Source of the DNA: Methanobacteriota archaeon
GTDB taxonomy: Archaea; Thermoplasmatota; Thermoplasmata; RBG-16-68-12
DNA: 35,442 bases
NCBI GenBank assembly: GCA_020029475.1
Contig: JAIBJG010000010.1
Span: 1-35,442 of the forward strand
Direction of reading: 5' to 3'
The notes under the pieces were generated by a model. It was not told the origin of the DNA and did no database searches. It saw only the letters and a list, made by a program, of their open reading frames with translations. Below are positions 16,368-23,927 of the stretch, in pieces; positions within the stretch are counted from its first letter, which is position 1; every line of letters starts with the position of its first letter. Both the position numbers and the translations under genes were made by a program.

Positions 16368-17858
16368 TTGGACACACGAGCCTTCCCGGAACCCGGCGCG
16401 GGGATGTGCGGCTTCGCGGTTCTCATCGTGCTCGTGTTTACGCTTCCGCCCCTGACGGTGAGCCTCGACTCCGCCAGAACCGACGAACCCGGCGGCCCCT
16501 CAATCCAGACCCCGGCGGCCTCGCTCCGGCCGCATTTCGCAACCGTCGTGGCGGGCGCAGACTCGCTCCGGACCCTCGCGGTCGACGGGGAGGCCTACTT
16601 ACTCCCGGTCGGGGCGGAGCACCGCGTCACGAACAACGCGAGCCCGCAGAACGAGGTGTCGATCGCCCTGAATCCGCGGAACCCGAGGAACATCGTCGTG
16701 GGCGCGAACGACTACCGGCCGGGGAATCTGTGGTGCGGTGTCTACACGTCCGTGGACGGAGGACGAACCTGGATCGAGCAGCTCGTGCCGCGGAACGGGA
16801 GCCTGAGCCTCGCCGAGATGTCGGGGGACCCCAGCGTCGCGTTCGACGCGGACGGCAACGCATACGTCACGTGTATCGGCGTCGAGGGCTGGAGTTTCGT
16901 CGCGATCGCGAAGTCCACGGACGGCGGACTCACATGGGGCACGCCCCGCCAGGTCGTTGCGGCCGAACCGGATGTCATCCACGACAAGTCGTACATGGCG
17001 GTGGATACGTCGACGGCGCCGACCCGGGGCAACGTGTACGTGACATGGACTCGGTTCTTGTACGATTCCCTGGGGCAGCTCATCGAGTCCCCCATCTACT
17101 TCTCCCGCTCCACCGACGGAGGGACGACATGGTCCGCGGAGAAGGAAATCTCGGACCCCGGTGGTAACCTCGACCAAGGCTCCCAACCCGCCGTCGGTCC
17201 GGCGGGCGAGCTGTACGTCTCCTGGGCCGCCCGCACGGGGACCGACAAACGCGTCGCGGTGACGAAGTCGATGGACGGCGGGCTCACCTGGGGCCCTACG
17301 GTAATCGTGAACACCCTGGATGATCCGGGCCCGCTCTACCCGGTCCGACCCCGGACGTCGCACCTCCCGAGCATCGTAGTGAACCCGATCGACGCGTCCG
17401 GCGGTAACCGGGTGCACATTGTTTGGGCGGACCGGCGGTTCGGCGATGCGGACATCGTGATGTCCACGTCGGTGGACGGCGGGGTCACGTGGGAGGCGCC
17501 CGTGAAGGCAAACGACGACGCGACGGCGAACGCGCAGTTCTTCCCCTGGGTCGCCGCGTCGACGAACGGCAAGGTCTTCGTCGCGTTCTACGACCGACGG
17601 GACGATCCGGGCGACCGTCTATTGACGGTGTACGTGACCATGTCGACGGACTTTGGCGTCTCATTCGGGCGGAACCAGCGAGTGAGCGCGCAGTTCGACC
17701 CGGGGACGTCGTTCATCGGCGACTACATCGGGATCGCGGCGTCGGGGGACTCCGCGTACCCGGCCTGGTGCGACCTCCGGAACGGAGGCGAGAGAGAGAT
17801 CTATATGGCGGGCCCGCTGCGGATGGACCCCACCATCCCACCCACGAGGGTTCCGTAG
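16368..17858 (+). CDS. Secreted Asp-box (BNR/sialidase-like) propeller protein B
   Basis: A paralog of the preceding gene, similar along the whole mature part with the same blade order (SVDGGRTW, STDGGLTW, STDGGTTW, SMDGGLTW, SVDGGVTW, STDFGVSF). The start is uncertain. TTG 16368 gives 496 residues and a few polar residues before the hydrophobic segment. ATG 16404 (MCGFAVLIVLVFTLPPL) would start straight into the hydrophobic core and matches the length of paralog A's signal peptide. No strong Shine-Dalgarno favours either. There is no membrane anchor at the C terminus. It lies 88 bases after paralog A on the same strand without an obvious TATA element, so co-transcription is likely. It is probably a surface or secreted binding protein; the ligand is unknown. 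Confidence 0.83.
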   Translation: MDTRAFPEPGAGMCGFAVLIVLVFTLPPLTVSLDSARTDEPGGPSIQTPAASLRPHFATVVAGADSLRTLAVDGEAYLLPVGAEHRVTNNASPQNEVSIALNPRNPRNIVVGANDYRPGNLWCGVYTSVDGGRTWIEQLVPRNGSLSLAEMSGDPSVAFDADGNAYVTCIGVEGWSFVAIAKSTDGGLTWGTPRQVVAAEPDVIHDKSYMAVDTSTAPTRGNVYVTWTRFLYDSLGQLIESPIYFSRSTDGGTTWSAEKEISDPGGNLDQGSQPAVGPAGELYVSWAARTGTDKRVAVTKSMDGGLTWGPTVIVNTLDDPGPLYPVRPRTSHLPSIVVNPIDASGGNRVHIVWADRRFGDADIVMSTSVDGGVTWEAPVKANDDATANAQFFPWVAASTNGKVFVAFYDRRDDPGDRLLTVYVTMSTDFGVSFGRNQRVSAQFDPGTSFIGDYIGIAASGDSAYPAWCDLRNGGEREIYMAGPLRMDPTIPPTRVP

Positions 17859-17870
17859 CGGGCCGAACCG

Positions 17871-17877
17871 TTAAATA
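17871..17877 (+). promoter_or_regulatory. TATA element of the L10e gene
   Basis: TTAAATA lies 32-38 bases before ATG 17909. AAGGAG follows at 17893-17898, 10 bases before the ATG. Both elements stand out in GC-rich surroundings and support the start used. Confidence 0.6.
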
Positions 17878-17908
17878 GCGCCTTCCTGTACGAAGGAGAC
17901 CTCCGACC

Positions 17909-18418
17909 ATGCCCCGCAAGCCGAACTCGATGTACCGGGAGATCCGAGGCCAGGCGTACACCCGCAAGGAATACATGGGCGGGATCCCCGGGATCCGGAT
18001 CAGCCAGTGGGACATCGGGGACCTGAAGACGAAGTTCCCCGTGAAGCTCCACCTCCTCGCGGAGGAGCAGTGCCAGATCCGGCACATCGCCCTCGAGGCC
18101 GCGCGGATCAGCGCGAACCGGTACATCGCGAAGAAGGCGGGGAACGCGTACCACCTCAAGCTCCGGCTCTATCCGCACAACGTCCTCCGGGAGAACAAGA
18201 TCGCGACGGGGGCGGGCGCGGACCGGATCTCCGAGGGGATGCGGGCCGCGTTCGGCGGGGCCGTCGGCGTCGCCGCGCGGGTACACCCGGGCACGAAGAT
18301 CATCTCGATCGAGACGACGGAGGCCCACATCGCGGACGCGAAGGTGGCCCTCCGGAAGGCGGGCGTAAAGCTCCCGACGCCATGGCGGATCGTCATCGAG
18401 ATGCCGAAGGCGAAGTAG
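17909..18418 (+). CDS. rpl10e: 50S ribosomal protein L10e (uL16 family)
   Basis: A 169-residue ribosomal protein of the archaeal/eukaryotic L10e family (uL16), which sits near the peptidyl-transferase centre and the central protuberance of the large subunit. The N terminus MPRKPNSMYREIRGQAYTRK is characteristic, as are EYMGGIPGIRI, the helix IRHIALEAARISANRY, and the basic loop region YHLKLRLYPHNVLRENKIATGAGADRISEGM. Length is usual for the family. It has its own TATA element and a near-consensus Shine-Dalgarno. It converges with the zinc-ribbon membrane protein gene, whose stop lies 15 bases away. Confidence 0.97.
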   Translation: MPRKPNSMYREIRGQAYTRKEYMGGIPGIRISQWDIGDLKTKFPVKLHLLAEEQCQIRHIALEAARISANRYIAKKAGNAYHLKLRLYPHNVLRENKIATGAGADRISEGMRAAFGGAVGVAARVHPGTKIISIETTEAHIADAKVALRKAGVKLPTPWRIVIEMPKAK

Positions 18419-18433
18419 TCCCGGTCCCGTGGA

Positions 18434-18895
18434 TCACACGGGCTGGCTGCAGGACATGCAGAACTTCGCGTACTCGGGGTTCAGGCGGCCGCAGCCCCGG
18501 CACCGGACGCGGACGTCCCCCGCCCGCATCTCCTCCCGGTCCCGGACCGTGCTCCCCGCCGCCGCGCCGCTCACGGCGCCGACGAGGAGGAAGATCCACC
18601 AGAGGCGGAGGAGCCATCCGCCCGCGCCCGCGAGGACCCCGCCGATGACGAACAGGATAACCGCGCCGAAGAAGGAGCTGAAGAACGAGCCGATCGAGAA
18701 GTTGTCGCTGATCGCCGCTCCGATCGTGCCCGTGAAGAACTGGAGCATCCCGTAGAGGATCAGCACGATACCGATGATCGTGAGGACGGCCCCGATGAGG
18801 AGGACCGTGACGGCCCCCCAGCCGAAGGGGAGGCTCGGCGGGCCCCGGCTCCGGTGCGTGTGCGCCGCAACAACGGCGGCGGTGGTCAGACCCAT
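18434..18895 (-). CDS. Membrane protein with C-terminal zinc ribbon
   Basis: A 153-residue protein with three probable membrane spans (about 26-49, 72-95, 97-114) and a C-terminal cytoplasmic ribbon C132-x2-C135-x10-C146-x2-C149, of the short zinc_ribbon_2 kind that archaea attach to many membrane proteins. The frame extends to 18940. ATG 18895 is preferred because GTAATAAAGC (18919-18928; TATA-like on the complement) lies 24-33 bases upstream and CCGGAG lies just before it. It is divergent from the diphthamide gene, with 116 bases between the two starts. I do not recognise a specific family. A regulatory or protein-interaction role for the ribbon is only a guess. Confidence 0.75.
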   Translation of the reverse strand: MGLTTAAVVAAHTHRSRGPPSLPFGWGAVTVLLIGAVLTIIGIVLILYGMLQFFTGTIGAAISDNFSIGSFFSSFFGAVILFVIGGVLAGAGGWLLRLWWIFLLVGAVSGAAAGSTVRDREEMRAGDVRVRCRGCGRLNPEYAKFCMSCSQPV

Positions 18896-19011
18896 CGTCT
18901 CCGGCGTCCGTTTCTCCGGTAATAAAGCTTTCACAGGCATTCCCAGCCGCGGTATTCATCGGTCCGGGACCGGGGACAGGTTTTTCCCCCGCCCCGCGTG
19001 TCGAGCCCTCG

Positions 19012-19989
19012 ATGGCGGACATCGACCGGCTCCTCGAGGTGATCCGGGGCCGGGACGCGAAGACCGTGGGCCTCCAGTTCCCCGTGGGGCTCCGGACGAA
19101 GGCGGTCGAACTCGCGCAGGAGATCGAGGCGAGGACAGGCGTCGCGTGCATCGTCTCCGCGGACCCCTCGTTCGGCGCGTGCGACGTCGCGGAGATGCCC
19201 GTGGACCTCGTCGTGCACCTCGGCCATGCGCCGATGCCCCACCTCCGGTACGACCGCGTGTTCTTCCACGACCTCGGGAGCCCGCCCCTGAGGGACATGA
19301 AGTTCGTGGACGCGGCACTCCCCCTCCTCCCGAAGCGGGTCGGCCTCCTGACGACGTATCAGTTCCGCGAGTGGCTCCCCGCCATCGCGAAGTACCTGCA
19401 GGAGAAGGGACACGACGTCTTCGTGGGCCCGCCGGACAAGCGGGTCGCGTACGCGGGGCAGCTCCTCGGGTGCGACTACCACACCGCGACCGTGATCGAG
19501 AAGGACGTCGACGGATACCTGTACGTCGGGACGGGGGACTTCCATCCCCTCGGGGTCGCGATCCTAGTGCCCGACAAGCCCGTGATCATCGCGGACCCGG
19601 AGCGGGGTGAGGCGCGAGACCTGAAGGAGGTGCGGGACCGGATCCTCCGGCAGCGGCACGCCGCGATCGCGAGGGCCCGGGACGCGGAGACCTTCGGGAT
19701 CATCGTCTCGAGGAAGGTCGGCCAGGACCGCAGCGGGCTCGCGGACGACCTCAAGGCCCTCGCCGCGAAGCACGACCGCCGCGCGACGATCTTCCTCATG
19801 GACCTCGTGTCCCCGGAGTTGCTGATGGGGTACCGCGTGGACGCGTGGGTGAACACCGCGTGCCCGAGGATCGCGATCGAAGACATCCTCCAGTACAAGC
19901 AGCCGATCCTCACGCCCCAGGAGTTCGAGGTCGTCCTCGGGGAGCGGGACTGGAAGGACTACGTCTTCGACGAGATCCGCGCGTACTAG
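19012..19989 (+). CDS. dph2: 2-(3-amino-3-carboxypropyl)histidine synthase (diphthamide synthesis, Dph2)
   Basis: Catalyses the first step of diphthamide formation on a His of elongation factor 2, transferring the 3-amino-3-carboxypropyl group of SAM by a non-classical radical mechanism. The three Fe-S cluster cysteines are visible, one per pseudo-repeat: C57 (DPSFGACD), C154 (LLGCDYH) and C284 (NTACPRIA). Other family segments are VGLQFPVGL near the N terminus, VHLGHAPMP, and LTPQEFEVVLGER-DW at the end. At 325 residues it has the usual archaeal length. A TATA-like GGTTTTTCC (18979-18987) lies 25-33 bases before ATG 19012, pointing to a leaderless transcript. It is divergent from the zinc-ribbon membrane protein. 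Confidence 0.95.
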   Translation: MADIDRLLEVIRGRDAKTVGLQFPVGLRTKAVELAQEIEARTGVACIVSADPSFGACDVAEMPVDLVVHLGHAPMPHLRYDRVFFHDLGSPPLRDMKFVDAALPLLPKRVGLLTTYQFREWLPAIAKYLQEKGHDVFVGPPDKRVAYAGQLLGCDYHTATVIEKDVDGYLYVGTGDFHPLGVAILVPDKPVIIADPERGEARDLKEVRDRILRQRHAAIARARDAETFGIIVSRKVGQDRSGLADDLKALAAKHDRRATIFLMDLVSPELLMGYRVDAWVNTACPRIAIEDILQYKQPILTPQEFEVVLGERDWKDYVFDEIRAY

Positions 19990-20021
19990 GGCGGCGGCGA
20001 AGGCCGCGGCCGCACCATCCA

Positions 20022-20041
20022 TTATGGTTATTTGACCATAA
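20022..20041. promoter_or_regulatory. AT-rich inverted repeat between dph2 and the M42 peptidase
   Basis: TTATGGT and ACCATAA form a perfect 7-base inverted repeat around a 6-base loop (TATTTG), 32 bases after the dph2 stop and about 65 bases before the peptidase start. It could be a hairpin terminator for dph2 or an operator upstream of the peptidase promoter (CTTTCATTG, 20074-20082). There is no clear T-run after it. Confidence 0.5.
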
Positions 20042-20106
20042 CAAGCGCGTGTGACCGGACGCGCATCCCGGAACTTTCATTGCCTGGCCGGGCTTCGCCC
20101 CGCCCC

Positions 20107-21186
20107 ATGGCCCGGCCGCCGGTCCTGCGGATGCTGGAGCGGATCGCCCGCCAGCCCACGGCGCCCCTCCACGAGCACGCGGTCGTGAGGGAGGCGGCCC
20201 GAATCGCCCGGGAGGCGGGGGTCCGAATCCGACTGGACTCCTATGGGAACCTCGTCCTCCGGCCCTCGCGGCCGCGGCGGGGTCCCGCGATCTGGCTCGT
20301 CGCCCACATGGACCACCCTGGGATCGAGGTCACAGGTCCCGGCAAGGCCCGGCTCTCGGGCGGCGTCGCGCCACCGTACCTCCGGCGGGGCACGCGGCTC
20401 CGGGTCTACCATGGCGGAGAGCCGACCCCCGCGAGACTCCTCCGGTTCACGAGGTCGAGCCTTGCGATCCGCTTCGATGGCGGGAGGACCGCACGCCGCG
20501 GGGACTTCGGCGTCTGGGAGCTCGAGGACTTCCGCGTGGCGGGGACGCGGGTCCACGCGCGACAGCTCGACGACCTCGCGGGATGCGCGGTCTCCCTTGC
20601 GGCGATGGCCCGCGTCGCGCGGACCGGCTCGTCGAACCTGAACGTCCTCCTGACCCGCGCGGAGGAGATCGGGTTCGTCGGCACCCTGGGGGCGATCGAG
20701 TCCGGCACGGTCCCACGGGACGCCTGGGTGATCAACGTCGAGGCCAGCAAGGCGCTCCCGGGAGTGGAGATCGGCGGCGGTCCCGTCATCCGGGTCGGCG
20801 ATCGGCGACGCACGTTCGATGCGGGGGCAGAGGAGCTCCTGCTCGCGGGACGAGCCCGACTTCGCACGACGAGGTCGGTGCAGCGAGCATTGATGAGCGG
20901 CGGGACCTGCGAGGCGACCGCGTTCAGCCTCCATGGGTATCGCGCGACCGGGGTCGCGATCCCTCTCGGGAACTATCACAACATGGGCGCCGGGAACCGC
21001 CTGGCGGCGGAGTTCGTGGCGGTAAGAGACCTTGCGACCGCGGTGGACCTCATCGAGCTCGCCGTCCGCCACGCGCGCGAGACTCTCCGGCGGGGACCGG
21101 CCCTCCGAAGGACCATCGATGGGTACGTCCGGCGGTACGGGAAACGATTGAAGGACTCGAGGCCGCGTCTATCGACCCGCCGATGA
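20107..21186 (+). CDS. M42-family metallo-aminopeptidase
   Basis: A 359-residue M42 (TET-type) peptidase-like protein; characterised relatives are large oligomeric zinc or cobalt aminopeptidases that clear peptides in the cytoplasm. All metal and catalytic positions can be placed: H67 and D69 (AHMDHPG), D155 (QLDDLAG), the E186-E187 catalytic pair (RAEEIGFVG), E212 where the family often has Asp (INVEAS), and H291 (GNYHNMG). The frame is open from 20032. ATG 20107 is chosen because CTTTCATTG (20074-20082) lies 25-33 bases ahead and because the extra 25 residues would overlap promoter-like sequence. Its 3' end overlaps the convergent methyltransferase gene by 18 bases. Substrate preference cannot be read from the sequence. 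Confidence 0.87.
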   Translation: MARPPVLRMLERIARQPTAPLHEHAVVREAARIAREAGVRIRLDSYGNLVLRPSRPRRGPAIWLVAHMDHPGIEVTGPGKARLSGGVAPPYLRRGTRLRVYHGGEPTPARLLRFTRSSLAIRFDGGRTARRGDFGVWELEDFRVAGTRVHARQLDDLAGCAVSLAAMARVARTGSSNLNVLLTRAEEIGFVGTLGAIESGTVPRDAWVINVEASKALPGVEIGGGPVIRVGDRRRTFDAGAEELLLAGRARLRTTRSVQRALMSGGTCEATAFSLHGYRATGVAIPLGNYHNMGAGNRLAAEFVAVRDLATAVDLIELAVRHARETLRRGPALRRTIDGYVRRYGKRLKDSRPRLSTRR

Positions 21187-21936
21187 GGACGCCGGAGTCC
21201 GGGCCAGAAAGAGCGCGCGGCCCTCGCTGCGGAACGGTACAAGGTCGCGCCCAGCGTCGAAAACTCGGACGACGTCGAACCCCGCCCGCTCGAGGGCGGC
21301 CCGCACCTCGATCTCGGAATAACAACGCTGCGTGAGGGTCAGATCTGACCGCCTCCATTCTGTTCGGACCTTCCGGAAGATCGTGAGGTCCATACGCCCC
21401 AGTCCCTCCTGGGGGGAGTAGCTGGAGCGGTAGGCGACAACGTGGTCGTCCTCGATGATCGCGGACTCGCCCCGCCATCGGGTGCGGTAGCCCGCTTCCA
21501 TGTTCATGTCGAACAGGAACCCGCCGCCTATCTTCAGGGCGGCGCTCACGTTCCGGAAGACGGACTCGAGTTCCTTCGAAGTCATGATGTGGTTCAGACT
21601 GTCGTAGGTCGAGAGGGCTGCGTCGTGGATGGGCGGGAGCCGGAACGAGCGGACGTCCGCCACCCGGAACGCCGCGCGGGGGGCGTTCTTGCGGGCGAGG
21701 GCGACCATCTCCTTCGATCCGTCGATTCCCGTCACCCGGAACCCGCGCTTCGATAGAAGACCCGCGAGCTGTCCGGTGCCGGAGCATACGTCGAGGATAC
21801 GTCCCTTGGGCGGGAGATCGCGAAGAAGAACCCGGTCGATCACAGGGAAGACCGCCTCGGAGAACACGGACCCCCAGTGCCGGTTGTAGGCCCAGGCGAA
21901 GGAGTCGTAGGCGGTGTACCGGCCGTCTGTCGACAT
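21169..21936 (-). CDS. SAM-dependent methyltransferase (class I)
   Basis: A 255-residue Rossmann-fold methyltransferase. Motif I is ILDVCSGTGQLAG (about 47-59), then VTGIDGSKEMVALAR, the acidic turn FRVADVRSF, and the post-motif DAALSTYDSLNHI. The last is typical of the small-molecule or UbiE/Methyltransf_25-like group. The C-terminal beta region (EVRAALERAGFDVVRVFD) is also characteristic. The substrate is unknown. The frame is open upstream to 22170 through the neighbouring divergent gene. ATG 21936 is chosen because it lies 28 bases from the shared CATTAAG element and the preceding residues look non-coding. It is divergent from queC, possibly from one shared TATA box. Confidence 0.85.
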   Translation of the reverse strand: MSTDGRYTAYDSFAWAYNRHWGSVFSEAVFPVIDRVLLRDLPPKGRILDVCSGTGQLAGLLSKRGFRVTGIDGSKEMVALARKNAPRAAFRVADVRSFRLPPIHDAALSTYDSLNHIMTSKELESVFRNVSAALKIGGGFLFDMNMEAGYRTRWRGESAIIEDDHVVAYRSSYSPQEGLGRMDLTIFRKVRTEWRRSDLTLTQRCYSEIEVRAALERAGFDVVRVFDAGRDLVPFRSEGRALFLARTPASSSAGR

Positions 21937-21959
21937 GCATTCGGCAGCGCGGGCGGCGG

Positions 21960-21968
21960 GCTTAATGC
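21960..21968. promoter_or_regulatory. Shared TATA element of divergent methyltransferase and queC
   Basis: The only AT island between the two starts is GCTTAATGC. Read on either strand (TTAATG or CATTAA) it lies about 27 bases before GTG 21991 (queC) and 28 bases before ATG 21936 (methyltransferase). These are the distances expected for leaderless archaeal transcripts in both directions. Confidence 0.5.
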
Positions 21969-21990
21969 CTCCCTCGCATCTTGCCGACGC

Positions 21991-22692
21991 GTGACCTCCC
22001 TGCGTGCGATCGTCCTCCTGTCCGGAGGGCTGGACTCGAGCACGGCACTCGCGATAACGTCCAGGGAGGGCCGCGAGGTCCACGCGCTGACGATCGACTA
22101 CGGACAGCGCCACAGAAAGGAGATTGAGGCCGCGAAGAAAGTCGCGAGGCATTTCGATGTGAAGTCTCACAAGGTCCTGAAGATCGATCTCGCCGCGATC
22201 GCGCAGTCCGCCCTCACGGACCGGAACGTCCGGGTCCCGACCCAGCGGACCCTCGAGGAGATGGGGCGCGGCATCCCCGCCACGTACGTCCCCGCCCGCA
22301 ACACGATCCTCCTCGGCCTCGCCCTCGCCTACGCGGAGTCCCTCGATGGGGACGAGATCGTGATCGCGGCGAACGCCCTCGATTTTAGCGGATATCCCGA
22401 TTGCCGCCCCGAGTTCTACCGGGCGTTCGAGGAGGTCGCCCGACTCGGCACGAAGCGCGGGGTCGAGGGCCGCCCGATCCGAATCGTGACGCCGTTGATC
22501 TCGATGTCGAAGGCGGACATCGTCCGGAAGGGGGAGGAGCTCAGAGTTCCCTGGAAGTTCACGTGGTCCTGCTATCTTGGCGGGGAGAAGGCGTGCGGTG
22601 TCTGCGACTCCTGCCAGCTCCGGCTCAAGGGCTTCAAGGAGGCCGGCGCGAAGGATCCGCTCCCGTACGCGCGGCGGGCGCAGACCTTATAA
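21991..22692 (+). CDS. queC: 7-cyano-7-deazaguanine synthase (preQ0 synthase)
   Basis: Converts 7-carboxy-7-deazaguanine to preQ0 with ATP and ammonia; in archaea preQ0 is used for archaeosine at tRNA position 15. The PP-loop SGGLDSS (11-17) follows AIVLL at the N terminus. IDYGQRHRKE and PARNTILLGLALAYAE match the family, and the zinc site is complete: C194, C202, C205 and C208 (SCYLGGEKACGVCDSC). At 233 residues it is standard. The frame is open upstream but homology starts at TSLRAIVLLSGG, so GTG 21991 is used, placed for a leaderless transcript. queE follows 29 bases after the stop. Confidence 0.96.
   Translation: MTSLRAIVLLSGGLDSSTALAITSREGREVHALTIDYGQRHRKEIEAAKKVARHFDVKSHKVLKIDLAAIAQSALTDRNVRVPTQRTLEEMGRGIPATYVPARNTILLGLALAYAESLDGDEIVIAANALDFSGYPDCRPEFYRAFEEVARLGTKRGVEGRPIRIVTPLISMSKADIVRKGEELRVPWKFTWSCYLGGEKACGVCDSCQLRLKGFKEAGAKDPLPYARRAQTL
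22687..22692 (+). promoter_or_regulatory. TATA element of queE inside the end of queC
   Basis: TTATAA forms the last Leu codon and stop codon of queC and lies 30-35 bases before the queE ATG (22722). queE may therefore have its own promoter as well as read-through from queC. Confidence 0.45.
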
Positions 22693-22721
22693 CGCCTCCA
22701 TGGACATTGCATCCCGCCTCC

Positions 22722-23477
22722 ATGGCGACGCAGACCGTCCCGCGAGCGAATCCCGGCGAGACGTTCCTCCTCAGCGAGTGCTACGCGACGATCCAGGGGG
22801 AAAGCACGTTCGTCGGAACCCCCACCGTCTTCGTCCGCTTATACACGTGTAACCTGCGGTGCGTGTGGTGCGACTCGATGTACGCGGTGGAGGGCGGAGA
22901 GTACAAGGAAGTTTCCGTTCGAGACCTCGTCGCCCGGGTCCGGGACCTTGCGGACCCGAATGATCGCGGCCCCCGCTACGGGATCCGGAACGTCTGCTGG
23001 ACGGGCGGGGAGCCGCTCCTGCAGTGGCAGTCGATCGTGGGAGCGATCGAGAGGCTGCCCGCAGATTTCGTCCACACGTTCGAGACGGACGGTGAGGTCG
23101 ACCTCTCGGCGTTCGATGACGCGACGTCCGCGAAGCGGGAGGCGGGGCTCGTGCGGTACATCATGGATGTGAAGTGCCCGGGCTCCGGAATGAAGGCGAA
23201 GGTCGCGTTCGAGAACCTCCGACTCCTGCGGCGGGAGGATGAGGTGAAGTTCGTCCTCGCAGACCGGACGGACTACGAGTTCGCCCGCAACGTGATCACG
23301 AGCCGGACGATTCCCGCGGGGACGGTCCTCTTCTCACCGGTGACCCCGGCGCACAAGGTCGACAGGGGTCTCGACCCCGCGACCCTCGCGAAGTGGATCC
23401 TCGAGGACCGCCTCAGCGTCCGCCTCCAGCCCCAGGTCCACAAGTACATCTGGCCCGGCAAGGACCGCGGCATCTAG
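22722..23477 (+). CDS. queE: 7-carboxy-7-deazaguanine synthase (radical SAM)
   Basis: Forms 7-carboxy-7-deazaguanine from 6-carboxytetrahydropterin, the step before QueC. It has 251 residues. The radical-SAM cluster motif CNLRCVWC places C43, C47 and C50 (C-x3-C-x2-C). The substrate-gating N-terminal SECYATIQGES is typical, with WTGGEPLLQ as the SAM-contacting strand and FETDGEVD and MDVKCPGSGM further on. The frame is open well upstream through queC; ATG 22722 is chosen from the family N terminus and the TATA element ahead of it. Together with queC it supplies archaeosine precursor. Neither QueD nor the tRNA-guanine transglycosylase is in this window. Confidence 0.95.
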   Translation: MATQTVPRANPGETFLLSECYATIQGESTFVGTPTVFVRLYTCNLRCVWCDSMYAVEGGEYKEVSVRDLVARVRDLADPNDRGPRYGIRNVCWTGGEPLLQWQSIVGAIERLPADFVHTFETDGEVDLSAFDDATSAKREAGLVRYIMDVKCPGSGMKAKVAFENLRLLRREDEVKFVLADRTDYEFARNVITSRTIPAGTVLFSPVTPAHKVDRGLDPATLAKWILEDRLSVRLQPQVHKYIWPGKDRGI

Positions 23478-23513
23478 GGCACCTTCATTATCTCCCGCCA
23501 TCTTGGATAGCGT

Positions 23514-23918
23514 GTGCGGTTCGAGGAGCTGGATCACACCGCGGACGCCGGCATCCGGTCGTATGGCGCGACCCTGGAGGAACTGTTCGAGAACACCGCG
23601 GCAGGGATGTTCAGCCTGATCGTGGACCTCGAGACCCTGAAGCCGAGGGGCGAGGTGGAGGTCCGCGTGAAAGCGGAGGACCTCGAGACCCTCATGGTGA
23701 ACTGGCTCCAGGAGCTCCTGTTCCTCCACGAGACCCAGCGGCTCGTGTTCTGCGAGTTCGACGTCGCGATCGAGAGGTTCGACCTGACAGGGCGGGCCCG
23801 CGGGGAAGCGATCGACAAGCGCCGCCACGATCTCAAGCTCGCGGTGAAGGCCGTAACGTACCACCGCCTCAAGGTGGATCCGGAGAAGGGCGTCGCGGAG
23901 GTCATCTTCGACATCTAG
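23514..23918 (+). CDS. Archease (RtcB tRNA ligase cofactor)
   Basis: A 134-residue archease, the small protein that speeds guanylylation and turnover of the RtcB RNA ligase used in tRNA splicing. The family start (RFEELDHTADAGIRSYGATLEEL) is present, with the HTAD metal-site motif, the RVKAEDLETLMVNWLQELLFL helix, and ending KAVTYHRLKV-x-PEKGVAEVIFDI. The GTG start is supported by CTTCATTATC (about 23484-23493) 21-30 bases upstream. It is followed after 9 bases by the HAD gene on the same strand, so archease, hydrolase and decarboxylase probably form one transcript. RtcB itself is not in the window. Confidence 0.94.
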   Translation: MRFEELDHTADAGIRSYGATLEELFENTAAGMFSLIVDLETLKPRGEVEVRVKAEDLETLMVNWLQELLFLHETQRLVFCEFDVAIERFDLTGRARGEAIDKRRHDLKLAVKAVTYHRLKVDPEKGVAEVIFDI

Positions 23919-23927
23919 GGGCGGGCG

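Noticed and set aside
14789-17858. Calling the Asp-box proteins sialidases
   Set aside because: Asp-boxes are structural. I could not place the catalytic Arg triad or the Tyr-Glu nucleophile pair, so only a propeller fold is supported.
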